64,000 bases of DNA from Trichoplusia ni (Eukaryota; Arthropoda; Insecta; Lepidoptera; Noctuidae), in contig NC_039494.1 of assembly GCF_003590095.1 (NCBI RefSeq), positions 1,488,001-1,552,000 of the forward strand, read 5' to 3'. Below the pieces are notes generated by a model, which was not told the origin of the DNA, made no database searches, and was given only the letters and a program-made list of their open reading frames with translations. A program made the position numbers and the translations under genes. This document shows, one piece after another, positions 29,201-37,735 of this stretch; positions within the stretch are counted from its first letter, which is position 1, and the number at the start of each line of letters is the position of its first letter.

Positions 29201-32200
29201 TATCATAAAATACGGAACGGTAATAATTAACTCTCATCGCTGATGGCAATGCTTAAAGTATCGTAGCAAGGATATCTGCATCTTGTAATAACGGCGGTCA
29301 AGTGTGGGTCATACTTGAAGATTCTGTTCAAATAATATGAATAGGCAATTTTTTATCTTATTGTTTATATATTTTTAAATATAGCTATCACGGTGTATAA
29401 GGTACAGTCTGGTGGTTAAGGTCGGATAGTACAGCGCCCTAGAACGTACGTACGATAGTACGTTTTGGAAGGCTCATCGATGCGTAAAAGCGTTTTTGAT
29501 CTAAAAAAGACAATGCGGAAATATTTATTAAATATTAACAACAACGTATGCCGAGTGCAATTGGCAACTGATAAATTTCTGAAGAAGAAATATAATGCTT
29601 CAATAAACCACACGGTGTTCTAACTATGTGCGCCAGCATTATATGACATTAAACATATAGGTAACAAAATTATTTTAAAAAATATTGAAGAAAAAATAAT
29701 GTCATCCATCGTAGGTATACGTAATACCAAAAGTTTTTCTTCTCATGAGTAATTCGTTCAAGTCGAGGTAGAGATAGCCTGTCAGGAAGTTGGTAACGAG
29801 AAATATTGCCGAAGGCGGGCAAAATTTAATCATACCTTTTAAATATACTTGAACTTCAACCGTACTCGCCATGTCTGCCCTTGGGTTCTGAAAATGTATA
29901 TTTGTGTACTGTATGTATGTATACAAACAAACTCATAACTTATTAAACGCCCTTATTCATTCGATGCTTTTCGTTTCAGTACTCGAGAACTAATTATGTA
30001 GTTAGACTTGCCATCACTATGATTTAGCTAGCTTTAAACTTTACCACAATTGCTTCGACGTTTTGAAAATATTCTATAAATTCTGAACTTTTTAGTACTT
30101 GTCTTTGTTTTTATTTGTAAGTTTTTCTTGCCCTCTTATACCTAATACACACTCGTGTCTTGATATAACTACACAACACACAAAATAGGAGTCGTTCTAT
30201 CCTATACAAAATATTAGCATGTCTTAATATTTTCGCCAGTAAATTAATTAAGATAAAGAGCGGGCGATAGCCAATGCCTGAGTTTAATAACGGTTTATCG
30301 ATAAATATTGCTTTATGGTAATACGTTGCGGTGTATCGTCAAATAGTTATTAATTTACGAACATTTCAACTATAAAGTTTTATAGAATCTGGTATTGGAT
30401 TTGTATCAGAAGAACTAGGATATACCCTAACCAATTGACGTCCTAGAAAGTGCCAATTCCCAATTTGAAATTTTATGTTTTAATCACCTAAGGATTTACA
30501 AACTATGTCATGAAGTAATATGATGTATAAAAATGGCTTGTAACTATTCCATGAACAGAACCTTTTCAGAAGGCAAATCTTCCTTTGAACTCTAATTTAA
30601 TACTAATTTAATATCATTACTTTTTTTTCTCACACATTGTAATCAAAATCCATACTTTACCTGTATTTTAACTCTTGATTAATTTGCCGTGCCCGAAAAT
30701 GACCACAATAAAAATGTTACATGTAATTCCATTTTCTTTACACATTGTAGAGCAGGAATAGAGTATTTAAATTCAATTAAACCTCCTTTTTCGCTAATTT
30801 ATCTCGTAATTTTGGCAAAATACGCAATTAGTTGTTAGACCATTAACGACAACAAATGGTATAATGACCGCAGCTTAGTTATGTTAGCCAATTTCATGGG
30901 CCTCTGATGTATAAAATATTTAGGATTAAGTACCACAAATTGGCAACTGTTGCCGTTTGTAGCGAACCATTTGATTGAGTTCACTCATTAGGGAGGTTAG
31001 TATCTGCTAACCACGCTTGCTGCCAATAATGTTACCCAGTAAATCAGTTCGAAATTTGTCGAATATATACTTGTAATGCGAATAAACTCATTAGTAAACC
31101 CATAAATCTACTCGCATCACTGAAGGTTCCGTACATATAGGTTTAATAACATCTAATTTGTAAAGAGTCTTTTCACTTTATTGTTTCTTGTGGCAATTAA
31201 ATACATCATCTGTGAAAATTTCAACTGTTTAGCTATCATGGTGCATGAGATGCAACCACGTGAAAGACGGACGGAACACAGCCAAGCCAGTAATGGCGTT
31301 CCGTTTCACCCTTTTGATGCGGAACTCTAAAAGTAGCTTCTTTTATTTATTTATTTTAATTCTGTATCAATTCTCTAGATACTCTAATAAAAAACGATTA
31401 TGTTATTTTCTTTTGAAGATAGAAACAAACAGAAAGACAAACCGGTTTACTTTGACATATATAATTTTAGCATAAAATAATGCAAATTTCTCAAGTCTCA
31501 TAAATCATGCTTAAATACGCCAATGTTACACGTGTCTCTCGTACCCGAATATCTATGAGCGTCATACGGAATGCCGGTGGAATTGAAAGCGGATGTACAT
31601 CGACGCTAATGACAGAGTTGAAGCATTAACTACTTGTCGGTAACTATCAAACTATAGCAACTTAGTTGTAATGTTCGAATATTCGTAAGACGTTCCATTG
31701 CATTTTGTCTAAAGGTAAGAAAGCGCTTCTAAAGCGGCAAGCATTGTATTTACGCTGTATGTGGTACGAACAGTAATTAAAGTTGTGATTGTTTCTTTTA
31801 TTACACGCAGTGTTATAAAAATACCTTTTTACTACAATCAAAATGGTTTGTTTTTGTTGTGGTTTGTTTAGTGTTTCTTGCTTCTACCTATTTTGATACG
31901 GTTCATTTGATATGTTAGGAATTGATGCAAATACATTGTACGAACATTGAAATGATTTATACCAAGTATTCGTTTATGCTAAAATGTTGGAAATCTTTTT
32001 ATCAAACATATTTGCTTTAAAAAAACACAAATTACTACGGTATAATTTACCTGAAAGCAGAAAAACAAATAATCATTTCATACGTTTAATAAAATTGATT
32101 GAAAATTGGAACAGCTCGCACGTAATTCTCTGATAAATTGTGTTCTGAGAAAACAAGGTTCACTGACACTATAGATAGTACTGACAACTTCCATAAAAAT

Positions 32201-33848
32201 GTATTGAAGTCTGTTTTTTAAGCAATTTCTACTGAATATAATTAATACGCAATCATATCTCTTACTTAATCATCGATCCTGAACGAATTTCTTCTATTAA
32301 CGAACTGTTAAACGAAAATGAAATATAATTATGTTTGAGGAAGCTTAAATAAATTGCGTCCTTTTGAATATCAAGTTCACACTCCAATATGAGTTCATAA
32401 TTATTTTAGGGGCCGTCTTTGTGAGAAAGTTAATTTGATATAGGCGCCCTTTAAAATGGCTATGGAAAAGGTAAATACAAAATTACTGTTAATACATGTT
32501 TTAAAGTGGGAAGAGAGGCTCGCTTGGGTTGACCGGTATTTCTGGTACCAAGAGCTAGCTTGCCGTGCTTCGGAAAGCACGTTGATTCCGACTGGTATAC
32601 GGCCTTTGATAGTAGTTAAGTCAATAGGTTCAATTCGGGCTCTATAAATCTAGCAGAAGCATACTGTGAAATAAGTACCTATGCAAGCAAAATTTAGAGT
32701 TGTATGTTTCTATGAGTAAGGCAGTAACCTAACCGAATCTTTGCCTACGATAATCTAAAACAGAAATTGTTTTTGATGTAAAACTTGTTTCATAATGCAT
32801 TTTACACACTCTAAGGATAGCAATACTTTATTATAAATCCTCGCGTTCGCAAACCTAACTAGTAAGCTAATATTGATCCGGAGTAAAAGCCACATTTAGC
32901 CGGGATTTCAACAGCAAAACTATTGCGGTCCAGCTCAACGCGTTCCGATCAAATCGAAACAACTCCAACAATATCCATAAAGTGTTCCGACCGAACAAGA
33001 CGTGTATCGGGTTTGTTTGAAATCGAAACTTGTGAATAGTTCTGTTTGACGGCTCATGTCGGTTGCTTTATATTGAAGAGATAAATTGACATCTGACCCC
33101 CGTCCTCAAAGCACATTTTATTGAGCTTTGAATAGTTGAAAACGGTTACACTTGTAAGTATCTGGGTTTCGTTTGAATTGTATAAAAAGAATGAGGAAAA
33201 CATTTAACGAGTATTTTAAGGGATAAGTGAAAAGCTGCCTGGTTGGTGACCATCTTTCTATAAGTATTTTTTTGTTTTTTACCTAATAAGATTTTGGAGT
33301 TGTAGCAGAAAGATTAAGTTAATTCGTACAAATACCTAAATAGCCAAGCTAGCTTCAAACCGAACTAGACCCAAGAATAGGGACATCAGTATTTAATACA
33401 TTCACTGCTACGATACAAAGTGTTAGCCTGCGGGCAAGCCTATTTCCATTTATTGGACATGTACTACTAGATTAAACCAATTCCTAAGCTGTGACCTAAA
33501 ATTTAGCATTCAGAACACACGGAATCCCGAGTGGTATATGTGAATCAGGCATGAAGTGACTAACCTTTCATCTTCTGGCAGCTCGATGTAAAGTGGCAGA
33601 AGGGTGATGTTTCGCAGATAGAGCGGGTAGTCGCCGGCAAGGTACGTGTGAGAGATGTCTGCGAGCGATCGGTTGAAGACCCGCACGACGGCGGCGGCCG
33701 ACGGCGGAGCGGCGATGCCCACGTAGAAGGCGGTGCGCGCGTCCGCTTGCAACACGCGCAGTTCGCGGCCAGCGGGCGTGGCCGCCAGCACCGCGCACGC
33801 GCACCACGCATACCACGCCGCGCACGCCGCCGCCCGGCGCGCGCGCAT
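1594..33848 (-). CDS. Nmdar3: NMDA-type ionotropic glutamate receptor subunit, GluN3 (NR3)-like; 14 coding exons
   Basis: This gene encodes a subunit of a ligand-gated cation channel of the NMDA class at the plasma membrane. Fourteen exons on the minus strand join with matching phases into 4551 nt, giving 1516 residues plus stop. Domain order is: signal peptide (about 1-30), ATD (to about 680), S1 (about 690-905, with CCYG at 764-767 and DYSQPY at 887-892), M1 (922-942), pore loop (964-975), M3 with SYTAN (1004-1008), S2 (1031-1150), M4 (about 1172-1195) and cytoplasmic tail (1200-1516). The motifs SPFGLNPWGRQRSK, AFKAPKSW and the A-x-x-x-G end of M3 resemble GluN3 more than GluN1 or GluN2. 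Glycine-contact positions of the family appear kept: Ser877 or Ser879, Arg882, the Ser pair in exon 8, and Asp in exon 9. Vertebrate GluN3A has about 1115 residues, so this protein is long, mainly because of inserts. Candidate poly(A) signals (TTTATT on the plus strand) are at 1255-1260 and 905-910. Class assignment is from recalled motifs, without alignment. Confidence 0.9.
2349..2419 (-). CDS. Nmdar3: NMDAR3-like exon 13: basic, charged tail segment
   Basis: This short exon (71 nt) lies between acceptor TTTGTTTCAG and donor GTAGCT. It reads KEHEQRRRRKSKAQLYEMIQ and ends in phase 2. It is highly basic and probably helical. The introns on either side are only 79 and 67 nt. Support comes from splice sites and exact phase with exons 12 and 14. 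Confidence 0.75.
2499..2618 (-). CDS. Nmdar3: NMDAR3-like exon 12: cytoplasmic tail
   Basis: This is exactly 40 codons (120 nt) between acceptor TTGTTACAG and donor GTAATT, phase 0 at both ends, so it could be skipped without a frameshift. It encodes KLYRFINCVELVSPHHAARE, then IRQGHFTSLFQKSVKR. Vertebrate GluN3 has a related Y/L-H-R-A-I-N segment just after M4. Confidence 0.85.
2619..4240 (-). other. Receptor intron 11
   Basis: A GT-AG intron of 1622 nt between the M4 exon and the tail. Apart from the 5S-headed SINE at 3745-4098, I see only AT-rich DNA. Confidence 0.7.
3745..4098 (+). mobile_element. 5S rRNA-headed SINE with GAT-repeat tail
   Basis: The head resembles the internal promoter half of 5S rRNA: GATCACAGGTTAAGC near 3777-3791, CGCGGTTGGT at 3801-3810 and GATGGGTGACC at 3816-3826 (box C-like). 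The body contains TTTCGGAAGGCACGTTAA, GGGTCCCGGCTG, CAGTCGCTCCTTGT and CCGACCCCAACATAGTTGGG, a sequence I associate with repeats common in lepidopteran genomes. It ends in GGCCGATGATGAT. It lies in intron 11 of the receptor gene, on the opposite strand. Confidence 0.7.
4241..4407 (-). CDS. Nmdar3: NMDAR3-like exon 11: M4 and start of cytoplasmic tail
   Basis: The acceptor TTGTCCACAG and donor GTAAGA bound 167 nt. It encodes a hydrophobic segment of about 24 residues (GVAAVAGVFILLGVGMILGC), then LTLEHLFYKYTLPSLRKRP. The E-H-x-x-Y-R/K-x-x-L-P pattern after M4 is characteristic of GluN3. It starts by completing Gly1169 and ends in phase 0. Confidence 0.92.
4408..6965 (-). other. Receptor intron 10
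   Basis: A GT-AG intron of 2558 nt. It holds the repeat relic near 5312-5460 and otherwise AT-rich DNA without recognisable features. Confidence 0.7.
5312..5460 (-). repeat. Interspersed repeat relic, same superfamily as at 13.0 kb (receptor intron 10)
   Basis: On the plus strand it starts AACTAGCTGATGAG and reaches GTCAAATCGGTCCAGCCTTT. This is the reverse-complement layout of the 13.0-kb repeat (its end AGCTAGT first, its start with A-A-C/T-C-G-G later). It is strongly diverged. Confidence 0.35.
6966..7095 (-). CDS. Nmdar3: NMDAR3-like exon 10: S2 end, pre-M4
   Basis: The acceptor CTTTCAG precedes 7095, and the donor GTAAGC follows CTCG. It reads DSISAVIAKYSSNGYMDIL, then EKWYGGLPCFKLSPDYG. 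This equals the family S2 C-terminus: helix, G-F/Y-M-D, K-W-Y, and the disulfide Cys that pairs with the C-K-L Cys of exon 9. It ends in phase 1, splitting a Gly codon. Confidence 0.92.
7096..7686 (-). other. Receptor intron 9
   Basis: A GT-AG intron of 591 nt between the two S2 exons 9 and 10. Nothing recognisable inside. Confidence 0.7.
7687..7837 (-). CDS. Nmdar3: NMDAR3-like exon 9: S2 core
   Basis: The acceptor TTGTTGCAG precedes 7837 and the donor GTAAGT follows 7687. It encodes GTLDLLIADSPVLDYYRATD, the Cys of HGCKL, and AYAIGMAKGFPLK. These match the S2 motif in which a hydrophobic strand precedes D-x-x-x-L-D-Y (the Asp binds the ligand amino group), then C-K-L, then G-Y-G-I-G. The exon starts by completing an Arg codon and ends in phase 0. 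Confidence 0.92.
7838..9004 (-). other. Receptor intron 8
   Basis: A GT-AG intron of 1167 nt between S2 exons 8 and 9. AT-rich, with no recognisable feature. Confidence 0.7.
9005..9138 (-). CDS. Nmdar3: NMDAR3-like exon 8: S2 start
   Basis: The acceptor TGTTTTAG precedes 9138, and the donor GTAAGA follows CTCAG. It encodes LSLRVGTARSSVSEYY, then QLAEQMRRYVLQDVEEGIHR. The family counterpart is FGTVRESSAEDYVRQ, then EYMRRY with a D-G-V helix. The Ser after GTAR is the likely ligand contact in S2. The intron to exon 7 is only 77 nt. The exon ends in phase 2. Confidence 0.9.
9216..10461 (-). CDS. Nmdar3: NMDAR3-like exon 7: linker, S1, M1, pore loop, M3
   Basis: This is the largest exon, at 1246 nt (residues 616-1030). 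The acceptor TTCACAG at 10462 was chosen over two nearer AGs because only it preserves the frame. In order it holds the end of the ATD, the S1 start FRIVTALAPPFVMEGELDEDG, CCYGLAMDLLENIAQELEFD, and VEDGLYG. Then come about 58 residues where relatives have only a few, the motif WNGIIGDLVSGAAHMSFAAL, Arg882, and M1 ending YEWLSPFGLNPWGRQRSK. The pore segment LLCGHLVAFKAPKSW and M3 VASYTANIAALIAG follow. The donor is GTAAGT, phase 0. Clear GluN3-type core. Confidence 0.95.
10462..16964 (-). other. Receptor intron 6
   Basis: A 6503-nt intron separating the ATD exons from the channel core. It contains the repeat relic at 12985-13132 and a small GC-richer patch around 15115-15195. Short open frames inside show no family resemblance. 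Confidence 0.7.
12985..13132 (+). repeat. Interspersed repeat relic (receptor intron 6)
   Basis: It contains GATTAAGACGAAACTTGGTA, then CACAGATAGT, TTTATCCCAATG and GCCCGCGGGCAACAACTAAT. I recognise this order from a very common lepidopteran repeat whose copies end in GCGGGCAACAGCTAGT. The copy is diverged, with no coding capacity. Confidence 0.5.
16965..17133 (-). CDS. Nmdar3: NMDAR3-like exon 6: end of ATD
   Basis: The exon lies between acceptor ATAACAG and donor GTAATA. It completes an Asp codon from exon 5 and ends in phase 2. It reads DRAFIRAAVRMTVGALRRVL, then SDATASCWDEPSDAAADFST. This corresponds to the GluN3 segment with a long helix (family F-x-x-D-A-V/M-E-L-V-A-R-A-V), a conserved Cys in an N-C-M or S-C-W context, and an S-x-F/Y motif before the ATD-S1 linker. 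Confidence 0.85.
17134..17636 (-). other. Receptor intron 5
   Basis: A 503-nt GT-AG intron carrying the tRNA-type SINE head at 17255-17350. No other feature seen. Confidence 0.7.
17255..17350 (-). mobile_element. tRNA-derived SINE head in receptor intron 5
   Basis: On the minus strand it has GTAGCCTAGTGGTGTGAAC (A-box arm, 17324-17342) and GGATTCAAATCTCG (B-box, 17285-17298). It inserted in the same orientation as the receptor gene, inside a 503-nt intron. Its 3' body is short or degraded. Confidence 0.55.
17637..18616 (-). CDS. Nmdar3: NMDAR3-like exon 5: ATD strand, large Asn-rich insert, ATD resumes
   Basis: This 980-nt exon begins after acceptor TGTGCAG and ends at donor GTAAGT in phase 1. 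Its first part (RGVVVLICDVNYAKRVMDEA, then FFWLWLDASKDVD) is typical ATD. Its last part (SLPVGLLALHPQPVKI) matches the family position where LPLGL follows W-L-L-G-D almost directly. Between them lie about 250 residues (roughly 285-536; bases 17704-18459) rich in Asn, Asp, Ser and Lys. The insert has several N-x-S/T sequons and an RSKR furin-like site at 319-322. An open frame this long in such AT-rich DNA argues that it is coding and not an intron. Confidence 0.85.
18617..18736 (-). other. Receptor intron 4, 120 nt, frame-preserving
   Basis: Bounded by CAG|GTATTT and TGTGTGCAG. It is exactly 40 codons long and open in the frame of exons 4 and 5. Retention would insert 40 residues rich in Val, Ile, Leu and Phe. 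Splicing is favoured because the ATD reads continuously without it. Confidence 0.65.
18737..18904 (-). CDS. Nmdar3: NMDAR3-like exon 4: ATD
   Basis: The acceptor is a T-rich tract ending CTAG, and the donor is CAG|GTATTT. It encodes LLHTHWHSFTLLAEEDIYTT, the iGluR ATD motif in which a helix is followed by W-x-x-F and a hydrophobic strand, then PPLNPKWLSLPKKFSRHVLF. It ends in phase 2. The next intron is 120 nt, a multiple of three, and has no in-frame stop, so splicing here is inferred from the splice sites and from continuity of the ATD fold. Confidence 0.8.
18984..19045 (-). CDS. Nmdar3: NMDAR3-like exon 3: ATD helix
   Basis: This is a 62-nt exon between acceptor TTCACAG and donor GTAACA. 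It reads ELLPLEIRLEITARETLHAL in phase 0 and leaves AG for the next codon. Both phases match the neighbouring exons, which is the main support. In the family this helix leads to the W-x-x-F strand that follows in exon 4. Confidence 0.8.
19046..22096 (-). other. Receptor intron 2
   Basis: A 3051-nt intron between ATD exons 2 and 3. AT-rich, and I recognise no gene or repeat within it. Confidence 0.65.
22097..22277 (-). CDS. Nmdar3: NMDAR3-like exon 2: ATD, Ala/Gly-rich
   Basis: The acceptor TGTGCAG precedes 22277 and the donor GTAAGT follows 22097. The first base completes the Arg codon from exon 1, and the exon ends in phase 0. It encodes LERTCSALDGRRVAALLV, a Gly/Ser/Ala run, then RAGVPVLRASPTH. 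This fits the ATD segment of iGluRs in which a hydrophobic strand precedes a search for named states. Bases 22141-22200 hold 51 G/C out of 60, extreme for this region. The exon lies 11.3 kb from exon 1. Confidence 0.85.
23941..24095 (+). repeat. GC-richer interspersed repeat fragment (receptor intron 1)
   Basis: It contains ACATTACATGGCCGTACCTC, AAAGCTGTGAGCCCGGCGAA, TCTCTCCGGCCGGGTCTTAT and CATCGGACTATGAAAGTAAG. The block is much GC-richer than its surroundings, and I recall closely similar repeats in lepidopteran genomes, though not the class. It has no open frame of note. Confidence 0.4.
25443..25611 (+). CDS. AANAT-like exon 1
   Basis: It starts at an ATG with a purine at -3 (AAGAAATGT) and encodes 56 residues, including LKFEIEDIPESMWSTAVEFM and IREDVWW. 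The donor after GCAG is GTAAGA, phase 1. The family N-terminus has the same pattern of an acidic strand, a helix and a terminal aromatic segment. Confidence 0.82.
25443..27814 (+). CDS. GNAT acetyltransferase, arylalkylamine N-acetyltransferase-like; 4 exons, nested in receptor intron 1
   Basis: Joining 25443-25611, 26289-26464, 26923-27089 and 27619-27814 gives 708 nt, or 235 residues plus stop. The family transfers acetyl from acetyl-CoA to amines (dopamine, serotonin, octopamine or related substrates in insects) in the cytosol. The acetyl-CoA motif is visible as LSVATEYRGLGIAVELLKAR (R-x-x-G-x-A), followed by an FTSAKAQKAAEKAGME helix typical of the insect group. Length is slightly short of many family members (about 220-280). 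There is no signal peptide or membrane segment. Inr-like TCAGT sites lie at 25350-25354 and 25369-25373, and AATAAA at 28152-28157. The gene sits entirely inside intron 1 of the receptor gene on the opposite strand. The substrate cannot be told from sequence. Confidence 0.88.
26289..26464 (+). CDS. AANAT-like exon 2
   Basis: It follows acceptor TGCTGACAG and ends at CCG|GTAATA in phase 0. It encodes YRVLLTSIIRQKMSVACFLA, then a strand GRTLVAVNMCLPQ. This is the GNAT helix, central strand and beta-bulge region. It completes the Gly codon left by exon 1. Confidence 0.85.
26923..27089 (+). CDS. AANAT-like exon 3, acetyl-CoA binding motif
   Basis: The acceptor TACTTTACAG precedes 26923, and the donor GTAACG follows GCAAG. 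It encodes AMKVTAIYDKYNINAYLMGA, then GLSVATEYRGLGIAVELLKA. The latter is GNAT motif A with R-x-x-G-x-A, which binds the pyrophosphate of acetyl-CoA. It ends in phase 2. Confidence 0.92.
27619..27814 (+). CDS. AANAT-like exon 4 and stop
   Basis: I placed the acceptor at TTGGTTTTCAG (ends 27618) and not at the earlier in-frame TAG (ends 27536). The former has a good pyrimidine tract and joins motif A directly to INLSKGLGFRATGGIFTSAK, as in the family. The earlier site would add an unlikely 28 residues. The exon continues with CLYHIPYKKFGKRCNIVFDS and stops at 27812-27814. Confidence 0.82.
32450..32650 (+). repeat. Possible degenerate SINE or LINE-end fragment
   Basis: It contains GCCGTGCTTCGGAAAGCACG, close to the CCGTGTTTCGGAAGGCACG block of the 3.7-4.1 kb SINE, and later GGTTCAATTCGGG, which is B-box-like. 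It lies in receptor intron 1 near exon 1. Edges and family are uncertain. Confidence 0.35.
33565..33848 (-). CDS. Nmdar3: NMDAR3-like exon 1: signal peptide and start of ATD
   Basis: The exon codes for residues 1-94 and ends in phase 2 (AG|G) at a good donor, GTTAGT. I chose the Met at 33848 because it is followed by Arg residues, an Ala/Cys/Trp-rich hydrophobic stretch and an AATPAG-type cleavage region, which makes a normal signal peptide. An in-frame Met lies 38 codons upstream at 33962, but it would place the hydrophobic stretch internally. The exon is very GC-rich compared with its surroundings. The mature start, ELRVLQADARTAFYVG, looks like the first strand of the ATD. A 5' UTR exon could not be located. 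Confidence 0.8.
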
Positions 33849-36800
33849 CCCGGCCGCGCCCAGCCTCACCGCCCGCGCCCAGCCCGCCCCCCGCACCCCG
33901 CATCGCTCCGCGCCATACCCACAGCCCGACCAACACCATCCACGCTCAACGTCCCGTCGCACGCCACAGACTCACCCACAAACACATTTACTCAGTATCT
34001 ATTTACAAGTGTTCGATCGTTCCTTCTAACACACAGGCCGATGAAATGTTACTTTGACACTGGTCTATGGACGGTGAAGCATAATTTTATTCATTCATTT
34101 CTTTGCCACTGTTAGAACATGGCTTATTTCTGTACCTGTAACAAAAGAAAAACATCATGTAGAAACTATGTTAGTGATTGTATATCTTTATCTTACATAA
34201 TTACCCACATATCTTGTAGCTCGATCGAAACCTATCTATCTGAATTCTGACAACTTCCATAGTTCCTTGTAACAAGCTACTACTAAGAACGTTATATCTA
34301 AGTAAAGCAAAACATCACGGTCAAAAACCAGGAACAAGGTGATTACGAGCAAGTAAAAGTAGCGACAGTTTAATAAGAGCCTTCGGTAACGAGCTCGCAT
34401 CCACAACAGGTACTCGATTTAAGTAACTGCTGGATAATCTTGTTGGCTGCCTAGTACCCATTAATTAATTTATGTTTAACGTTATCACACTTTTTGTCGG
34501 CTCGTCCGCCGTCGAGCTCAATTTAGCTCTCGACCTGCGCGCCTGCGAACACTTGACGCGACATAACCTATTTATTTTCACGAAAAGCGTGTTCAGTTAA
34601 CGTCGCTCATTAATTATTTGGATTATTCTAAGTAAAGCCGCAGAAACCTCTGGTAGACGGGAGTTTGTAATTTGATCCCCGGCTTACACATATTCTTTCA
34701 CACCGTCATCTCTAGGTTATTACGTGACATGCACTTAAGGCCTACATAATTAGTTTTATGGCCGTACACTTAACGATGGAACACTTTCAACGTTATGGAT
34801 ATTAGAGATCATAAACCAATCATGAAAGTCCTTAGCCTATATCAAATACTTCCACTTAATATATGCGCTAAAATTAAAGCATAACGAAAAAAAAGTGTAT
34901 CCGAACATTGTCACTGAATTTGATAGACTTTAGTCGATGGTTAAAGTTCAGACTTATATAAATAATAAGCTTTGACGCGGTTCCCGTTGTTGGTTTAAAA
35001 CTTTTTTGTTTAAAATTGTAATATATCCTATTATTTGACGAGCATTAAAAAATGTATAATTAAGTTAAGGAAGGAGGAAATATAGTATTTTAAACAGGAA
35101 ACACCCACGTCACGTCCTCATCGCCGTGTCTTCACGGTAGTACTAATTGAAGTGTTGTAACTACTGAACTATCTTTACTTTCAACTTACGTGTATACGAA
35201 TAGTGTTGTATAATATTTCAGATTAATTAAAACTTTCCTTGAAACAGGCAAGACGATAAAGATTCATGTAGATCTTCCGAGACTGTGGGATCGAAAGCAT
35301 CACTTACTTCAATATTTGAATTGAAAGAACAAATTCTAATTCCCGTTCTATATTTTATTCGTTCAGAAAAGCTTTTTATTCATTAATCGAATTCTTCGTA
35401 TTTTCCTTTGATGTGAGTTGCGTACATTTTGCGAACGGTTTTAGTTTCAATTACATGGGATTAATTAATTTAGCATTTATATGTTTGCAATTGAATGCTG
35501 CGTTCTCAACTGGACATGGAAATTACCTAGTTTTAATTTGAAACTGGAGAACGGATTATTTACAAGTTACGAGTAGTTGATCGAAGTAATGCAATTCAGA
35601 ACACGACGCGGGTTAACACGAAGTCTTTACTCGGTCGAGATACGAAAGAGTTTAGTTCCTAACTACCATGATGCCGAGAGCTTCAGCAAATAGACTACAC
35701 AATTGGTGAACTATACGATACGAAATCGGATACTTGTTTATTGACGAAATTCGCTAGAATTACTACCATTGTATTTAAGACAAAAGACAAAAAAAGATAA
35801 AGGTTTTTGGCATCAAGAGTATAGATAATATTTAAGTATAGATATAAGAATACTATGTACTATTTTCGTGCCACATATGCGTATATACACAGTCCGCAGT
35901 AGCAGGTTACAAATTACGCGTATACAAATTACGTTTTTTTTTAGACCGCTTAAAAATTTAATATTAATTAAATAACCTCCTCCTTTTCGAAGTCGGTTGT
36001 GGACAAGGAAAAAAAAATATGTCATCAGTAACAAGTACGTACCAACGAACGTAGTATTAACCAGTAATTTGTCAGAGATTACACGAATTAGTTCCATGTT
36101 AGTGGAACTCCGTGGAGCTCATAACTCCTTCAATTTCATACATCTCAGGCCCGACAGTAACCCACTCTAATTTGCATTGTTTACTGTTGCACAGACAACG
36201 TACTTAACAAAATTTACTACACAGAAATACTCGTACAGAATGAAATGTTATTCTTCGTATTCATGATTCATAGCCGTCTAACTTTGTGTCTGCGGCTGAG
36301 GCAAGTACAGTATTTACAACGTTATCATTGCTTGATTTTTGTTTGATAAAATCTATAATTCTATGAAAATCTATTTCAAACGTGATTTGTATGTTCTTTA
36401 TTGACAAAAAATGTTTCGTCCCACAAAAATGTCTTTTAAAATGACCGATATTAAATTTAGTATAAAGATTGAACTCTATAAACAAGCGTGTATGAGGAAT
36501 TGTAGCCAACTTAATGAATAAATAAATGTAAGTTGAAACTGAAAAGAGTTTTAACAAATTAATTACAACACGGCTTTTGATTTCCCACTAGCAAGTATTT
36601 GACGAATCGTTAAAGCTTAAATTGACGGCACTTTCACGTTGGAATAAGCCTCGAGGTTTCCACTAGCGGCCAGTACAGGCTCGCTGTAATTGAACAAGTA
36701 CCAGTAGTACAGCTGTGGCTAAATCAACTTATAATCACCGAATTTTCATGTATAATTTTTACTTGACCAACTAGAACAAAATCTGCGGTTTTTTTTGAAG

Positions 36801-37603
36801 TCCGGTACAAGTTTTGGTCTGGTTTTTCTTTGTAAAAGTATTAAACAATTTTTGGTTGGTAATTTAGACTTAAATGTTTTTTTTTATTGCAAAGTTTTGA
36901 GTCTCCCGCAGCTGGCAGCATTTACTTACAAAAAAATCTTTTTTTAGAGCTTATATAAAAGTAGTTTAAAACCATAATGTCTAAATAAATTATTGGCCTG
37001 ACGTAATTTAGCAGACGACCAACGAAAATCTTTGAAGTAACAAATAACAAGCGACATACGTTCGATTGATTTCGACGAGATGACAAGTTGAAGATTTCCC
37101 AGTTCACTAGATAAGGATCTAAGAGATTTATCGAGCGGTAGATCGAGCGATAGATCGGAGCTTAACATAACGTCGGGTCGATCTTTTCAATAGATTTATC
37201 CGTAATATACGATAAATGGTTAAAGATACTATGACGTCAAATGTGATACGAACGCTGTTAGTTAGTTTAAACCTAAAGCAAATTACAAGCACCCTTCTTG
37301 CCGCTCAGCGAGCATAATTTTACTTAAAATTACAGTAATTTACTCAGTAGCAAATATGTAGTGTTTGAGTTTATCATTTGCATATTAAAGTGCCTGAAAC
37401 TACGCTGAATATGATGACTTTTATGTGACAGTCGTACGAACTTCTGCGTATGTTCCTTTCGTGTTTTAGCGAGGTATTTAACGTGGTTATGCTGCAGAGA
37501 AGCTTTGTTGCGACTGTTTAATAATATATTCTTGGAAGTAGGTATCTACATTTTGAGACCTACTTCCTGGCAATTAGTTGATCCGCTTTAAACCAAAAAA
37601 TTT

Positions 37604-37735
37604 TGACTGCACAAATATACGAGTGGTTGAATTAAATGCCAAACCGACGTCGCGGGTTCGATTACCGAATAGGACAAGCTTTTATGTGATCCACGAATGT
37701 TAATTCTCAGTGTGTTTGTACATGACTTGTACATT
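37604..37735 (+). mobile_element. tRNA-derived SINE, same family as the copy at 50.4 kb
   Basis: It begins TGACTGCACAAATATACGAG and continues TGGTTG, with a B-box-like GGGTTCGATTAC at 37654-37665. Its body is AGGACAAGCTTTTATGTGAT and TCTCAGTGTGTTTGTACATG. The A-box is degraded, so it is probably an old copy. Confidence 0.6.

Larger units (their letters stand above)
22278..33564 (-). other. Receptor intron 1, host of the nested acetyltransferase gene
   Basis: An 11287-nt intron following the signal-peptide exon. It contains the plus-strand AANAT-like gene (25443-27814), the GC-rich repeat near 23.94-24.10 kb and the fragment near 32.45-32.65 kb. The stretch 28.2-32.4 kb is AT-rich with nothing recognisable. 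Confidence 0.7.

Noticed and set aside
33849..33962. Upstream in-frame Met giving a longer N-terminus for the receptor
   Set aside because: It would bury the signal peptide 39 residues inside. The Met at 33848 gives a normal secretory start. Not excluded without cDNA.
33648..34115. Plus-strand open frame of 155 codons with Arg/Ala-rich peptide
   Set aside because: Antisense shadow of GC-rich receptor exon 1. High GC suppresses stops on both strands, and the peptide is low complexity.
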